DNA from: JASLEW01 sp963732005
Lineage (GTDB): Bacteria > Acidobacteriota > Thermoanaerobaculia > Multivoradales > UBA5704
Length of the DNA stretch: 64,000 nt
Assembly (NCBI GenBank): GCA_963732005.1
Contig: CAVSXT010000004.1
Span: 434,001 to 498,000, forward strand
Reading direction: 5' to 3'
The notes beneath the pieces were generated by a model, which had not been told where the DNA came from, searched no databases, and saw nothing but the letters and a program-made list of their open reading frames with translations. The first letter of the stretch is position 1, and each line of letters opens with the position of its first letter. The position numbers and the translations under genes were made by a program. Shown piece by piece: positions 26,483 through 34,380 of the stretch.

Positions 26483-26864
26483 GGCCCTGGTCCTCCTCGG
26501 GTTTCTTGGTTGGTGGTAAAAGCGACGCTTCGTGATCGGCGGGCATTGGCACCGCGCCGCCGGCAAGCGCCAGGGTCAGCCGTTCGATCAGGATGGCGCC
26601 CGCCGAGAGCGACAGCCACAGCAAAACGGCGAACCCCCAACCGCCGCCACCATCGCCGGGGACTGCGCCAGCCAGCTGCCAGGCAACGGGCGCCGCAGCC
26701 CACAGGCTGAGGCAGTAGAAGCAGTCGAGGAGCCGGCCCCAGAAGCCATCTCCGGCCAGCCGCCGCAGCCGCGCCAGGACCTCGCCCGGTCCGTCCTCGG
26801 CAGCGAAGAGGTGGGTGATGCGCCACACGGCAAGGATGCCCAGGGTCAGAACGTAGAAGCGCAC
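26466..26864 (-). CDS. DUF1360-family membrane protein
   Basis: A 132-residue protein with an N-terminal membrane segment (FYVLTLGILAVWRITHLF), the AEDGPGEVLARLRRL stretch, and LLDCFYCLSLWAAAPVAW, which matches the C-x-x-C-L-x-x-W core of the DUF1360 family. A third hydrophobic helix follows (LLWLSLSAGAILIERL). GTG start at 26864 after AAGGTGG. It overlaps the MSCCG gene and precedes the W-rich gene, so the three probably act together; the process is unknown. Confidence 0.75.
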   Translation of the reverse strand: MRFYVLTLGILAVWRITHLFAAEDGPGEVLARLRRLAGDGFWGRLLDCFYCLSLWAAAPVAWQLAGAVPGDGGGGWGFAVLLWLSLSAGAILIERLTLALAGGAVPMPADHEASLLPPTKKPEEDQGHVMLR

Positions 26865-26981
26865 GGCGCACCACCTTTCCTTGCGAAAGGTTTTCGATGC
26901 CGGCTGGCATCACTTCAGGAGTTCGTCCGCCGGCGCGGATTTCTGACACGTAGAGGTGCGACTGGGTGGCCTGGAGTCGGG

Positions 26982-27012
26982 AAAACCCCGGGGGAGCGAC
27001 GTCCCCCGGGGT
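26982..27012 (-). terminator. Terminator of the sigma/CHAT/subtilisin operon
   Basis: Read on the minus strand: ACCCCGGGGGA, six-base loop, TCCCCCGGGGT followed by TTT. The stem is 11 bp and lies 26 bases after the S8 peptidase gene. Confidence 0.75.
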
Positions 27013-27037
27013 GCGGAAGCGAGTGCTGGAGAGGGAT

Positions 27038-29302
27038 TTACTGCGCCACGAGGAGCTGACTGCGCACGGCCAGGCCGTTTTCGAGGAAGGTCAGCCAGGC
27101 CGATTCGATGCGAGCTCCGGCGGGCACCGCGATCCCCGAGAGCTCGAGGGAGGAGCCTTGGCAGAGCGGTCCGTCGATCGCGTAGCTGATCCGCTTGCCG
27201 GCCGCTCCCCCGGCGATCACGACGAGCTCCAGGGTGGCCGCCGTCGGGCATGGCTGCCACGAATCACGGATCTTCAAGCGCAGCGTCCACGGCACGGCAG
27301 GCGGCGAAGCGGCCGGCCCGGCCGCGCCGGCCGCGCCGGAAACGCTGCCGGCGTTGCGGGCATTGCGGGCGAAGCTCGACCGGCGCCCGTTCTCCGCTCC
27401 CGCCGGCGGCGCGTGTTGCGCCGAGAGGACGAAGGCGGCGCTGACGCTCATCTGCTGCTTGCCGCCGACGCTTTGCGACATCGTGCAGGTCGGGCAGGGG
27501 TCCATCTCGGGTTGGGGATAGACCCAGGGCTCGGCCGCCGCTCCCGGGTAGTTCTCGTCGGGGCAGAGAACCTGGTATTGACTGTCGAGGCTGCCGGTGT
27601 AATGCATCGTGGCGGGGGTGCACACCGGCGGGGTGAACTGCATGGTCTGGAACTGCGTGCCGTCGAGGTTTCGTTGCGGCTGGAAGTCACCCTGGGCGGT
27701 GTCCAGCTGGGCGGGGAACTCCGGGCTCAGGGCCGAGCCGCAATCTTGCGGTGGCGCCCAGGCCGGGCCGCACGAGGCGCCGGTGCAAGCCAAGGCGAGA
27801 GCCGGGCAGAGCCTCACCTGGCCCGTGGCGGGGGGCGTGGAGGTGGCGCTCGGGCTCCAGCCGAAGTCGGCGGTGTAGCCGAGCGGGGAAGCGCTCTTCG
27901 CCACCAGAGCCATGACCTGGTTGCGATCGAGGCTCGGCTGGTAGTCCCAGACCGCCGCCGCCGTCGCCGAAACCACCGCGGCCGCCACCGACGTCCCCGT
28001 CATCGCCGGCAGGCCGTCCACCACCGCGTGATCGCCAAACGCGGCAAGCGGCGGCATGGCCTTCGGCCGCATGTTGCCCAACGGCCGACCGTTCGCCTTG
28101 ACGGCGCCCACGGCGTAGACCAGCGGCCCGGCGATCCCGGGCTGCTCCTTGGACGCCCGAGGTCTGCGGTCCCAGGCGGCAGGCAGGAGCGGCCCTGCCT
28201 GGTCGGGGGTGCCGCCGTTGACGTTGCCTGCCGCGGCGATCACCAGGACGCCTCGCGCGGCGGCGAGCCGGAGGGCGCCGTGGACCGCCTGCACCGGCGT
28301 CGGAAATTGCTTGACCCTGGGTTGCAGACCGCCGAACCTCTCGCCGTCCCAGCCCAGCGACAGGTTGAGGACCAGATGCTCGCCCGCGCCGCTGCAGTCT
28401 CGCCCCTCCTGATGGTGAGACCGGCATTCCTTCCAGCTCTCGACCGCGGCGGTGATCGCCTGGGCCAGATCCGTCAACGTGCCAAGGTACCCCCCCAACC
28501 CGTCGTCGGGGGCGGAGAGGTCCTGGCTCTGCGCATCGAAGCTCGAGCGGGGCATCGCGAGCTGGGTGGCGATCTGCGCGCAAGGCCGGTCGCTCGGGCC
28601 GGCCCCCGGCGGGTTGCCGCAGAGCAGCTCGCCGCCGATGTGGGCGAGCGTATAGCCGTGCCCGGACTTGCCGGGCGTGGTGGGAACCCCGACGCCGGTC
28701 GGCTGGGTGTCGAGGAAGCTCAGGCGAGTGAGCGACGGCGGCGCCACCGGCAGGGTTCCCACCATGCCGGCCTCGCGCTCGAATTGCTGCTGGAGGACAG
28801 GCGCGGTCATTGCCGGCAAATTGTCGGTGAGGCTCGAGGCGGCCAGCGCCGCCACGTCCGGGTCGATCTGGACCAGGTCGCCTCCCGCCCGCGGCGGCGG
28901 CGGGAGCGGGAGGTCCTTTCCTGCGTTTCCCCGGGCGGATCCGGTGGCCGGCCGCTCGGTGCCGGAGGCGAGGAGAGCGGCCGCCCGCAGCCGGCTCGCG
29001 GCGGGCTCGTAGACGCAGAAGCGTTCGAGCTCCTCGATCGCCGCTCGCGCGGCGGCATTGTCGTCCGGACGGCGGACGACGGTCAGCAGCGGGCTGCCCT
29101 TCCAGGCGGAGCCGGCGTCCGGGCAGGAGGCGAGCCCGGGACGGCGAATGCCGATGAAGCGCCATTGCGCGTAGGCCCCCGCAGCGGCTGCCCGTGGACG
29201 TTCAAGCGAACCGTCCCGTTCCAGACGCATCGCCGTGCAGGCGGTGCAGGCCACCATGCCCAGAGCGAGCACGGTTCTCATCCCCAGCGAAGGAAATTGC
29301 AT
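27038..29302 (-). CDS. Subtilisin-like (S8) serine protease, lipoprotein
   Basis: A 754-residue exported protease. The N-terminus (LALGMVAC) has a lipobox-like Cys19, suggesting lipid anchoring. The S8 triad is present though divergent: Asp198 in LSFLDTQPTG, His215 in KSGHGYTLAH and Ser438 in LPAMTGTSVAAAVVSA, with the oxyanion Asn360 in VIAAAGNVNGG. A C-terminal region (about 480-754) has many Cys (CPALALACTGASCG, DPCPTCTM) and ends in a beta-sandwich-like domain. It is the last gene of the operon sigma - anti-sigma-like - TPR-CHAT - S8, and is a plausible effector or substrate of the CHAT protease. AGGGGTG precedes the ATG. Confidence 0.85.
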   Translation of the reverse strand: MQFPSLGMRTVLALGMVACTACTAMRLERDGSLERPRAAAAGAYAQWRFIGIRRPGLASCPDAGSAWKGSPLLTVVRRPDDNAAARAAIEELERFCVYEPAASRLRAAALLASGTERPATGSARGNAGKDLPLPPPPRAGGDLVQIDPDVAALAASSLTDNLPAMTAPVLQQQFEREAGMVGTLPVAPPSLTRLSFLDTQPTGVGVPTTPGKSGHGYTLAHIGGELLCGNPPGAGPSDRPCAQIATQLAMPRSSFDAQSQDLSAPDDGLGGYLGTLTDLAQAITAAVESWKECRSHHQEGRDCSGAGEHLVLNLSLGWDGERFGGLQPRVKQFPTPVQAVHGALRLAAARGVLVIAAAGNVNGGTPDQAGPLLPAAWDRRPRASKEQPGIAGPLVYAVGAVKANGRPLGNMRPKAMPPLAAFGDHAVVDGLPAMTGTSVAAAVVSATAAAVWDYQPSLDRNQVMALVAKSASPLGYTADFGWSPSATSTPPATGQVRLCPALALACTGASCGPAWAPPQDCGSALSPEFPAQLDTAQGDFQPQRNLDGTQFQTMQFTPPVCTPATMHYTGSLDSQYQVLCPDENYPGAAAEPWVYPQPEMDPCPTCTMSQSVGGKQQMSVSAAFVLSAQHAPPAGAENGRRSSFARNARNAGSVSGAAGAAGPAASPPAVPWTLRLKIRDSWQPCPTAATLELVVIAGGAAGKRISYAIDGPLCQGSSLELSGIAVPAGARIESAWLTFLENGLAVRSQLLVAQ

Positions 29303-29398
29303 GTGTCACCCCTTTTTTCGATTGCCGCGCATCGGAGTCGAGCCCGGCATCAATTAGGTTCATTCGCGCTCGGGGGGGCGCTTTTGACAGCCGGAGCC

Positions 29399-32179
29399 TC
29401 AAGGCTCGAACAGACGGAAGCTCTGCCAGCCGGCAGCGGAGCGGGCGGCCCGCAAGCGCAGCTGAGCCTGCCGCAGCCTGGCGGCGAGGTCGGGTTCCCC
29501 GGCCCAGCTCCGGTACAGCTCGGCGAAGAGCTCCCGCGCCGCGAGGTCGTCGACCGGCCGTACCGCGGCGATCACGCCGCGCGCCCCGGCGAGGAGAAAA
29601 GCGTGCGCCAGGCTCGGGACCTCGACCGGCGAAGCGGTCGTCTGGCTCCCGGTGTCGCAGCCGGCGAGCACCACCCAGGACGGCGCCCTGGGCAAGGCCA
29701 GCAGGTCCGCCAGCGTCAGGCTGGTGTCGTGGGCGAGCAGCAGCATGCTCTCCCAACCGCCGGCGCCGCCGCTCGCGGCGTGGCCGGCGTAATGAAAGAG
29801 ATCGCAGCCGCCGAGCCGCTCGGAAAGGGCGCCCGCGTCGGCATCCCGCGGCAACATCTCGGCGCTCCAACCGGTGCCGCGGGTACGCAACGCCCGCAGG
29901 ATGTCCCGGGCCTCGCCGCGCGCATCGGGCAGGTCGCCGCGCGGATCGGCGAGCACCAGCGCGCGCAGTGGACCGGCAGCTTGCGGCGGCGCAGCCGGCG
30001 GCGCGCCGAGATCGAGCCCGTAGACCACCGGCACCTTGGCGAGCAGGATGTCGCCGTCGAATGGCAGGGCATGGAAATCGACGGACCTGAGGGCGCCGAA
30101 CGGCAGCACCCGCACCCGCCGCGCCTGCCGCAGCTCGGCCTGGAACGGTGCCAGCAGGCGCCGCGACAGCTCGGCGGCGGGCGGCAACGGGGTGCCCGGC
30201 TCCAGGGAGAAGGTGATCATCCTGACCACCGTCGCGTCCGCGCCGGCGTTGGTTGCCGTTTCGCCGACCCTTGCCCCGGCTTCAATGCCGGCGCCCGCGG
30301 CGAACCCCACCCATTGCCCGGCGCCGAGGTCGTAGTACGCCAGGACGAGCTCTCCCGGCCGCAGCGGCGGTGGCGGCTCGCTGCCCCGACCGAGGACCGC
30401 AAAGGCGGAGTCGATCGCCGCCTGCATCTGCGCCAGGGCGGCGGCCCTGGCGGCGTGGGCATGGGCGAGCTCGTCGGCGGCCAGGGTCCAGTCCATGCGG
30501 ACCTCGAGATCGAGCCGGTCGCGCCGGCGGCGGTACTCACCGAGGCCCGCCTCCCAGCGCGCTCTTTCGCCGGGCGTGAGGCCGGTAAGGCGGACCGAGC
30601 GCTCGAGCTGGCGCAGCACGCTCGAACGGGCGTGCCGCGCCACAGCAAAGGCCTCGTCCACCCGCCCGCGCCGTACCAGCAGGTCGAGGAAGGAGCGGGT
30701 CCCCGCCTCGCGCAGTGCGACGAACATCTCGCGCCCCTCGAAGATCGGGATGTCGAGGCTCTGCTGGTCGATCAACGCCGCGGCCTCGCGGTAGGCGGCC
30801 AGGGCAGCCTCGACGTTGCCGAGCTCGCGGTAGGCACGCGCCTGCCCATAGGCGGCCAGCCAGCGGCCGTTCGGCGAGAGGGCGCTCACCGCCTCCTGCC
30901 GCAGGCGGCCGTACAGCCGCAAGGCCAGATCGGGCCTGCCGCCGGCGCGGGCCAGGCGCGCCGCGATCTCGCAGCGCCAGAGCCGCTGGTCGGGGGTCAT
31001 CCCGACGCCGAGGCGGTCTGCATCCGCGAGGGCCTGCCGTGCCGCCGTCGCATCGCCCGCCTGGAGCTCGGCGAGCGCCAGGCTGATCCGCACGTCGAGG
31101 CGTTGCTCGTCGCCACATCTCTCGCCGTCGAAGACCGCTGCCGCCCGCCGCAGGAGTTGGAGAGGGAGGGGATCGCCGCTGCCGGCGGCGCCCGGCTGCG
31201 CCTCCCGTTGCATCAGCAGCGACCAGGCGTGATTGCTGAGCAGCAGGCCGCCCTGCTCGCAGCCCGAGAGCGCCGCCGGCCTCGCGGCCAGTCTTCGGAA
31301 GATGGCGAATGCCTCCGCCCAGCGTCCCAGGTTCTGCAGCGCCAGCGCCTGCTCCTGACCGATCGCGCCCCACCATGGAGAGGAGGCGCGGAAGCCAAGG
31401 CGCTCGGCGGTCACCGCGGCGCCGCGCAGCTCGCGGAGCGCCGTGCGCAGGTCGGCGACTCCGCGCGCCAGGACGCCGCGGTTGTAGGCAATGGCCATCG
31501 CGGCCACGGCATCCGTGGTGGCGGCCGCCGCCGGCAGGTCTCCGGCAACCTGGTCGAGGACCTGGCGAGCCGCTTGGAAGCGATGGTCCCTGATCGAGCA
31601 TGCGGCAAGCGCCGTGCCGCTCACCGCTTCGCCCAGGAGGTGGCCGGCGGCGAGATGAGCCACCATCGCCCGGCGGAAGAGCGTCGTCCTCTCCTCGCCG
31701 GCATAGGCTCCTGCCAGCCGGTGGAGGATGACACCGCGCAGCTCGAACGGCGCCAGGGGCAGCCGTGTCCACAGCGTTCGGGCCCAGGCGGCGCGTGCGG
31801 CGCCGCCGGGCCCGGACGGCGGCAAGGGGGTCAGCCAGGCTGGCAGACGGCGGCGGGCGAGCCGCAGGCGCCAGACCGCGGCCCCTTCGGGCATGCGGGC
31901 TCGGAGCTCGATCCACGTCGTCCCGGGCGGTACGGCGACGTCGAGCAGCTGATCCGCCGGCCGCAAGGGGATGGGGCCGTCGCCCGCCAGACACAGCTCC
32001 AGCCGGCGTGCGTCGGTGGGCGGGTGGATCCGCAGGTGCAGCGGCGGGTGCCCCCGCAGATGCAGGAAAGGCAGCTCGCGCCCATCCCCGATCTCGCAGA
32101 CCGGGCCATCGCGCAGGACCTCGTCGCAGCCGGTGTACTCGACCGCGAGGCCGGAGCTCCCCTGAGGGCCGCTGGTCAC
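29399..32179 (-). CDS. TPR-CHAT protease
   Basis: A 926-residue protein: an N-terminal beta-rich region (about 1-130), a long helical TPR-like array (about 150-640), and a C-terminal CHAT domain. The dyad is His800 in FHYAGHAA and Cys841 in VVLAGCDTG, followed by the usual AHAFLLAGARGVIAAVRPV segment. The start given is GTG 32179, the only standard start before the conserved part. Immediately upstream the frame is open for 32 codons and encodes a signal-like stretch (LRRGVLLAAAASW), so translation may begin earlier at an unusual codon. The single TAG at 32276 separates it from the anti-sigma-like gene. It should act as a partner-activated protease. Confidence 0.8.
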   Translation of the reverse strand: MTSGPQGSSGLAVEYTGCDEVLRDGPVCEIGDGRELPFLHLRGHPPLHLRIHPPTDARRLELCLAGDGPIPLRPADQLLDVAVPPGTTWIELRARMPEGAAVWRLRLARRRLPAWLTPLPPSGPGGAARAAWARTLWTRLPLAPFELRGVILHRLAGAYAGEERTTLFRRAMVAHLAAGHLLGEAVSGTALAACSIRDHRFQAARQVLDQVAGDLPAAAATTDAVAAMAIAYNRGVLARGVADLRTALRELRGAAVTAERLGFRASSPWWGAIGQEQALALQNLGRWAEAFAIFRRLAARPAALSGCEQGGLLLSNHAWSLLMQREAQPGAAGSGDPLPLQLLRRAAAVFDGERCGDEQRLDVRISLALAELQAGDATAARQALADADRLGVGMTPDQRLWRCEIAARLARAGGRPDLALRLYGRLRQEAVSALSPNGRWLAAYGQARAYRELGNVEAALAAYREAAALIDQQSLDIPIFEGREMFVALREAGTRSFLDLLVRRGRVDEAFAVARHARSSVLRQLERSVRLTGLTPGERARWEAGLGEYRRRRDRLDLEVRMDWTLAADELAHAHAARAAALAQMQAAIDSAFAVLGRGSEPPPPLRPGELVLAYYDLGAGQWVGFAAGAGIEAGARVGETATNAGADATVVRMITFSLEPGTPLPPAAELSRRLLAPFQAELRQARRVRVLPFGALRSVDFHALPFDGDILLAKVPVVYGLDLGAPPAAPPQAAGPLRALVLADPRGDLPDARGEARDILRALRTRGTGWSAEMLPRDADAGALSERLGGCDLFHYAGHAASGGAGGWESMLLLAHDTSLTLADLLALPRAPSWVVLAGCDTGSQTTASPVEVPSLAHAFLLAGARGVIAAVRPVDDLAARELFAELYRSWAGEPDLAARLRQAQLRLRAARSAAGWQSFRLFEP

Positions 32180-32275
32180 CCACGACGCCGCCGCGGCGAG
32201 CAGGACTCCGCGCCGCAGGGTCCGGCCCAGGCGGCGGCCGAAGATGCTGGTCGTGGCAGGCGTTTCCCGTGTCCC

Positions 32276-33142
32276 CTAAGGCGGCCTAGCGCCTCCGTCG
32301 CCGGGGTCGACCTGGAGCCGGGCCACCCGCCAGGCGATCCAGTCCTTCTGCCGGCGAGTCCAGCCTGGGGCGCCGGCGCCCCGGGAGCCCAGGACCGCGG
32401 CGCCGGGCAGCTCTCCCGGTCGGCCCACCATCACCCAGAGCGACCAGGCCCCCGGCGCGAGATCGAGGTCCTTGCCGAGCGTGCCCGCCAGGACGGCGGC
32501 GCCGCTCTTCGACACCTGCCGCTCCGCGGCCGGCAGCTCGCGCGGCGCTTCGCCCTCCCGCGCCGCGAACCACCGCGCTTCGACCGGTCCGGCGACCGCC
32601 GTCGCCGGGCGGGCCTCGATCCGCAGCGGGCTGCCCGGATGGAGCGCGAGGGTGGTCGGCGCCGGCGGCGCTGGCGCTGCCGGCACGCCGCGCGACCGCG
32701 CCTCGCCGCCCGTGACCTTGACCGGCTCATAGTCCGGCAGCGGTGCATGAGCGCCGACCGCGAGGATCAGGGCGGCCGCCACCGCCGCGGCCGAGGCGAG
32801 GCCGGCGCCAAGCCATGCCGTACGCCGGCTGCGGCGCCGGAACCGATCCGGCGGCGGCGGCGCGGCGTGCCGCTGTTCCGGGAGCTCCGGGGCGACCGCG
32901 GACTGGACCTTGATCGCTTGTACCACGCGTTGCCGGAAATCATCGCCGAGCGGTCGAAAGGCCTCCAGGGCCTCGCTCGCCGCCGGCGATTCGGCGGCCA
33001 GAGCGCGCAGCTCGGCCTCGTCGGCGGCCGGGAGCTCGCCGGCGGCCAGCCGGTCCCAGCGCTCGTCGAGCCAGGCCGGCTCCCGCTCCCGCTCCCGGCG
33101 GGCCTCTCCGGCCAAGGCATGCAAGAGATCGTCGTCGTTCAT
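32276..33142 (-). CDS. Membrane anti-sigma-factor-like protein
   Basis: A 288-residue protein: a cytoplasmic N-terminus of ~105 residues with LDERWDRLAAGELPAADEAE, typical of the helical sigma-binding regions of such regulators, one membrane helix (WLGAGLASAAAVAAALILAV, about 112-131), and an outer beta-rich domain (TTLALHPGSPLRIEARP to the end). No HxxxCxxC zinc motif is visible, so it is not a classical ZAS anti-sigma. Its start overlaps the sigma factor stop (ATGA), the usual arrangement of a sigma/anti-sigma pair. The outer domain may sense envelope stress. Confidence 0.75.
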   Translation of the reverse strand: MNDDDLLHALAGEARREREREPAWLDERWDRLAAGELPAADEAELRALAAESPAASEALEAFRPLGDDFRQRVVQAIKVQSAVAPELPEQRHAAPPPPDRFRRRSRRTAWLGAGLASAAAVAAALILAVGAHAPLPDYEPVKVTGGEARSRGVPAAPAPPAPTTLALHPGSPLRIEARPATAVAGPVEARWFAAREGEAPRELPAAERQVSKSGAAVLAGTLGKDLDLAPGAWSLWVMVGRPGELPGAAVLGSRGAGAPGWTRRQKDWIAWRVARLQVDPGDGGARPP

Positions 33143-33792
33143 AGGCTTGTGTCCATAAGAGGGTCTTCGCGATTCCGGCCGGACTCTGACAGCTCCGCCT
33201 GGAGGCGGCGCGCCAGGCGGCGCAGCCGGCTGCGCCAGGCGTAGACCGCGTCGTCCGAGAGACCGGTCCGCTCGACCACTTCGACCAGGGTGAGCTCCTG
33301 CAGAAAGAGCAGGTCGAAGAGGTGACGGCCCAGCGGGCTTAGCTCCTCGGTCAGCCGTTGCAGCAGCAGCCTGAGCTCTTCGCGCGAGGCGGCCACCTGC
33401 TCGGGGCCGCTGCCGGTTGCCGGGGCGTCGAGCTCCTCGGGAACTGTCGGGTCGTCGCTCCAGGGACTGCGCCGGCCGCTGCGCAGCATCGAGGTGGCCT
33501 GCCGCTCGGCCACCAGACCGACGAAATTGACCAGCGACAGGCCGCGCTCGGGCTCCCAGGAGCGCATCACCCGGGCGCGGTCGGCGAAGAGCTGGAGGAA
33601 GATCTCCTGGGTGAGGTCCGCCACCTCCTGGCGGACGTTGCGGCTCGCCGCGGGCCCCGTCCGCCGCCGCAACAGGCAGCGGGCGACGCGGGCTTGGACC
33701 ACGGGTGTCAGGACGGCCACCAGTCGCTCGAGCGCCGCCTCGTCGCCGGCGAGGGCCAAGCGCAGGTCAAGGAGCAGCTCCTTGCTTTCCAT
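33139..33792 (-). CDS. ECF-type sigma factor
   Basis: A 217-residue sigma70-family protein. Region 2 is visible in DLTQEIFLQLFADRARVMRS and LSLVNFVGLVAERQATSML, and region 4 in LFDLLFLQELTLVEVVERTG followed by SDDAVYAWRSRLRRLARRLQ. The ATG at 33792 is chosen because the family similarity begins there; an open frame continues upstream without support. The ribosome site is weak. It heads a four-gene operon with a membrane anti-sigma-like protein, a TPR-CHAT protease and a subtilisin-like lipoprotein, and probably controls its own operon. Confidence 0.85.
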   Translation of the reverse strand: MESKELLLDLRLALAGDEAALERLVAVLTPVVQARVARCLLRRRTGPAASRNVRQEVADLTQEIFLQLFADRARVMRSWEPERGLSLVNFVGLVAERQATSMLRSGRRSPWSDDPTVPEELDAPATGSGPEQVAASREELRLLLQRLTEELSPLGRHLFDLLFLQELTLVEVVERTGLSDDAVYAWRSRLRRLARRLQAELSESGRNREDPLMDTSL

Positions 33793-33959
33793 GTAAAAGG
33801 ATACCAGGGATAGCGTATCAGAGAATGACAAAGCAGCGTTGGGCAGTTTCGGAGGACGGAGCCAGGAGCCAAGGAGCCACGGCGCCTCGGCGAGTACCAC
33901 TTGCACTTCGACAGGAGTCGGCGTAGACTCTCCCTGTAGAAGCGAAAGGGGGGGATGCC

Positions 33960-34304
33960 ATGGGCGCCGACGGCGACCGCGACCGCATCGACTTGCCGCA
34001 AGGCACGCTGGACCTGCTGATCCTGAAGACCGTGGCGCTCGCGCCCCGGCACGGCTGGGCGATCTCGGTGCGCGTCCAGCAGATCTCCGGCGGGGCGCTG
34101 CAGATCCAGCAGGGCTCGCTGTACCCGGCGCTGCACCGCCTCGAGCGTCGCGGCTGGATCAAGGCAAGCTGGGGGACGTCCGACAACAACCGCCGCGCCA
34201 AGTATTACGAGCTGACCGCGAGCGGCCGCCGGCAGCTCGAATCGGAGGAGAGCGCCTGGTTGCGGCTCACCGCCGCCGTCGCCCAGGTGCTGGGCGAGTC
34301 GTAG
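33960..34304 (+). CDS. PadR-family transcription regulator
   Basis: A 114-residue winged-helix protein: LPQGTLDLLILKTVALAPRH, GALQIQQGSLYPALHRLERR, GWIKASWG and KYYELTASGRRQLESE are the PadR signature in order. The ATG at 33960 follows a GGGGGG-rich ribosome site. It is 76 bases upstream of a large orphan permease. PadR genes commonly sit beside ADOP permeases in Acidobacteriota, so it likely represses that gene. Confidence 0.92.
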   Translation: MGADGDRDRIDLPQGTLDLLILKTVALAPRHGWAISVRVQQISGGALQIQQGSLYPALHRLERRGWIKASWGTSDNNRRAKYYELTASGRRQLESEESAWLRLTAAVAQVLGES

Positions 34305-34380
34305 CGCCGCGGGTCGGCCGCGTGCCCGCTGGCCCGACCGGAGAAGCCGTAACACGCCAGATCCGTGGAGGAGCGCCGTC

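Noticed and set aside
29399..32179. Type III-E CRISPR (Craspase) or gasdermin defence locus
   Set aside because: TPR-CHAT is shared with those systems, but no Cas gene, repeat array or gasdermin-like pore protein is nearby.
26966..33244. A 2092-codon open frame on the plus strand
   Set aside because: It is entirely antisense to four well-supported genes (S8, CHAT, anti-sigma-like, sigma), has no recognisable domain, and arises from GC-rich codon bias that removes stops from the opposite strand.
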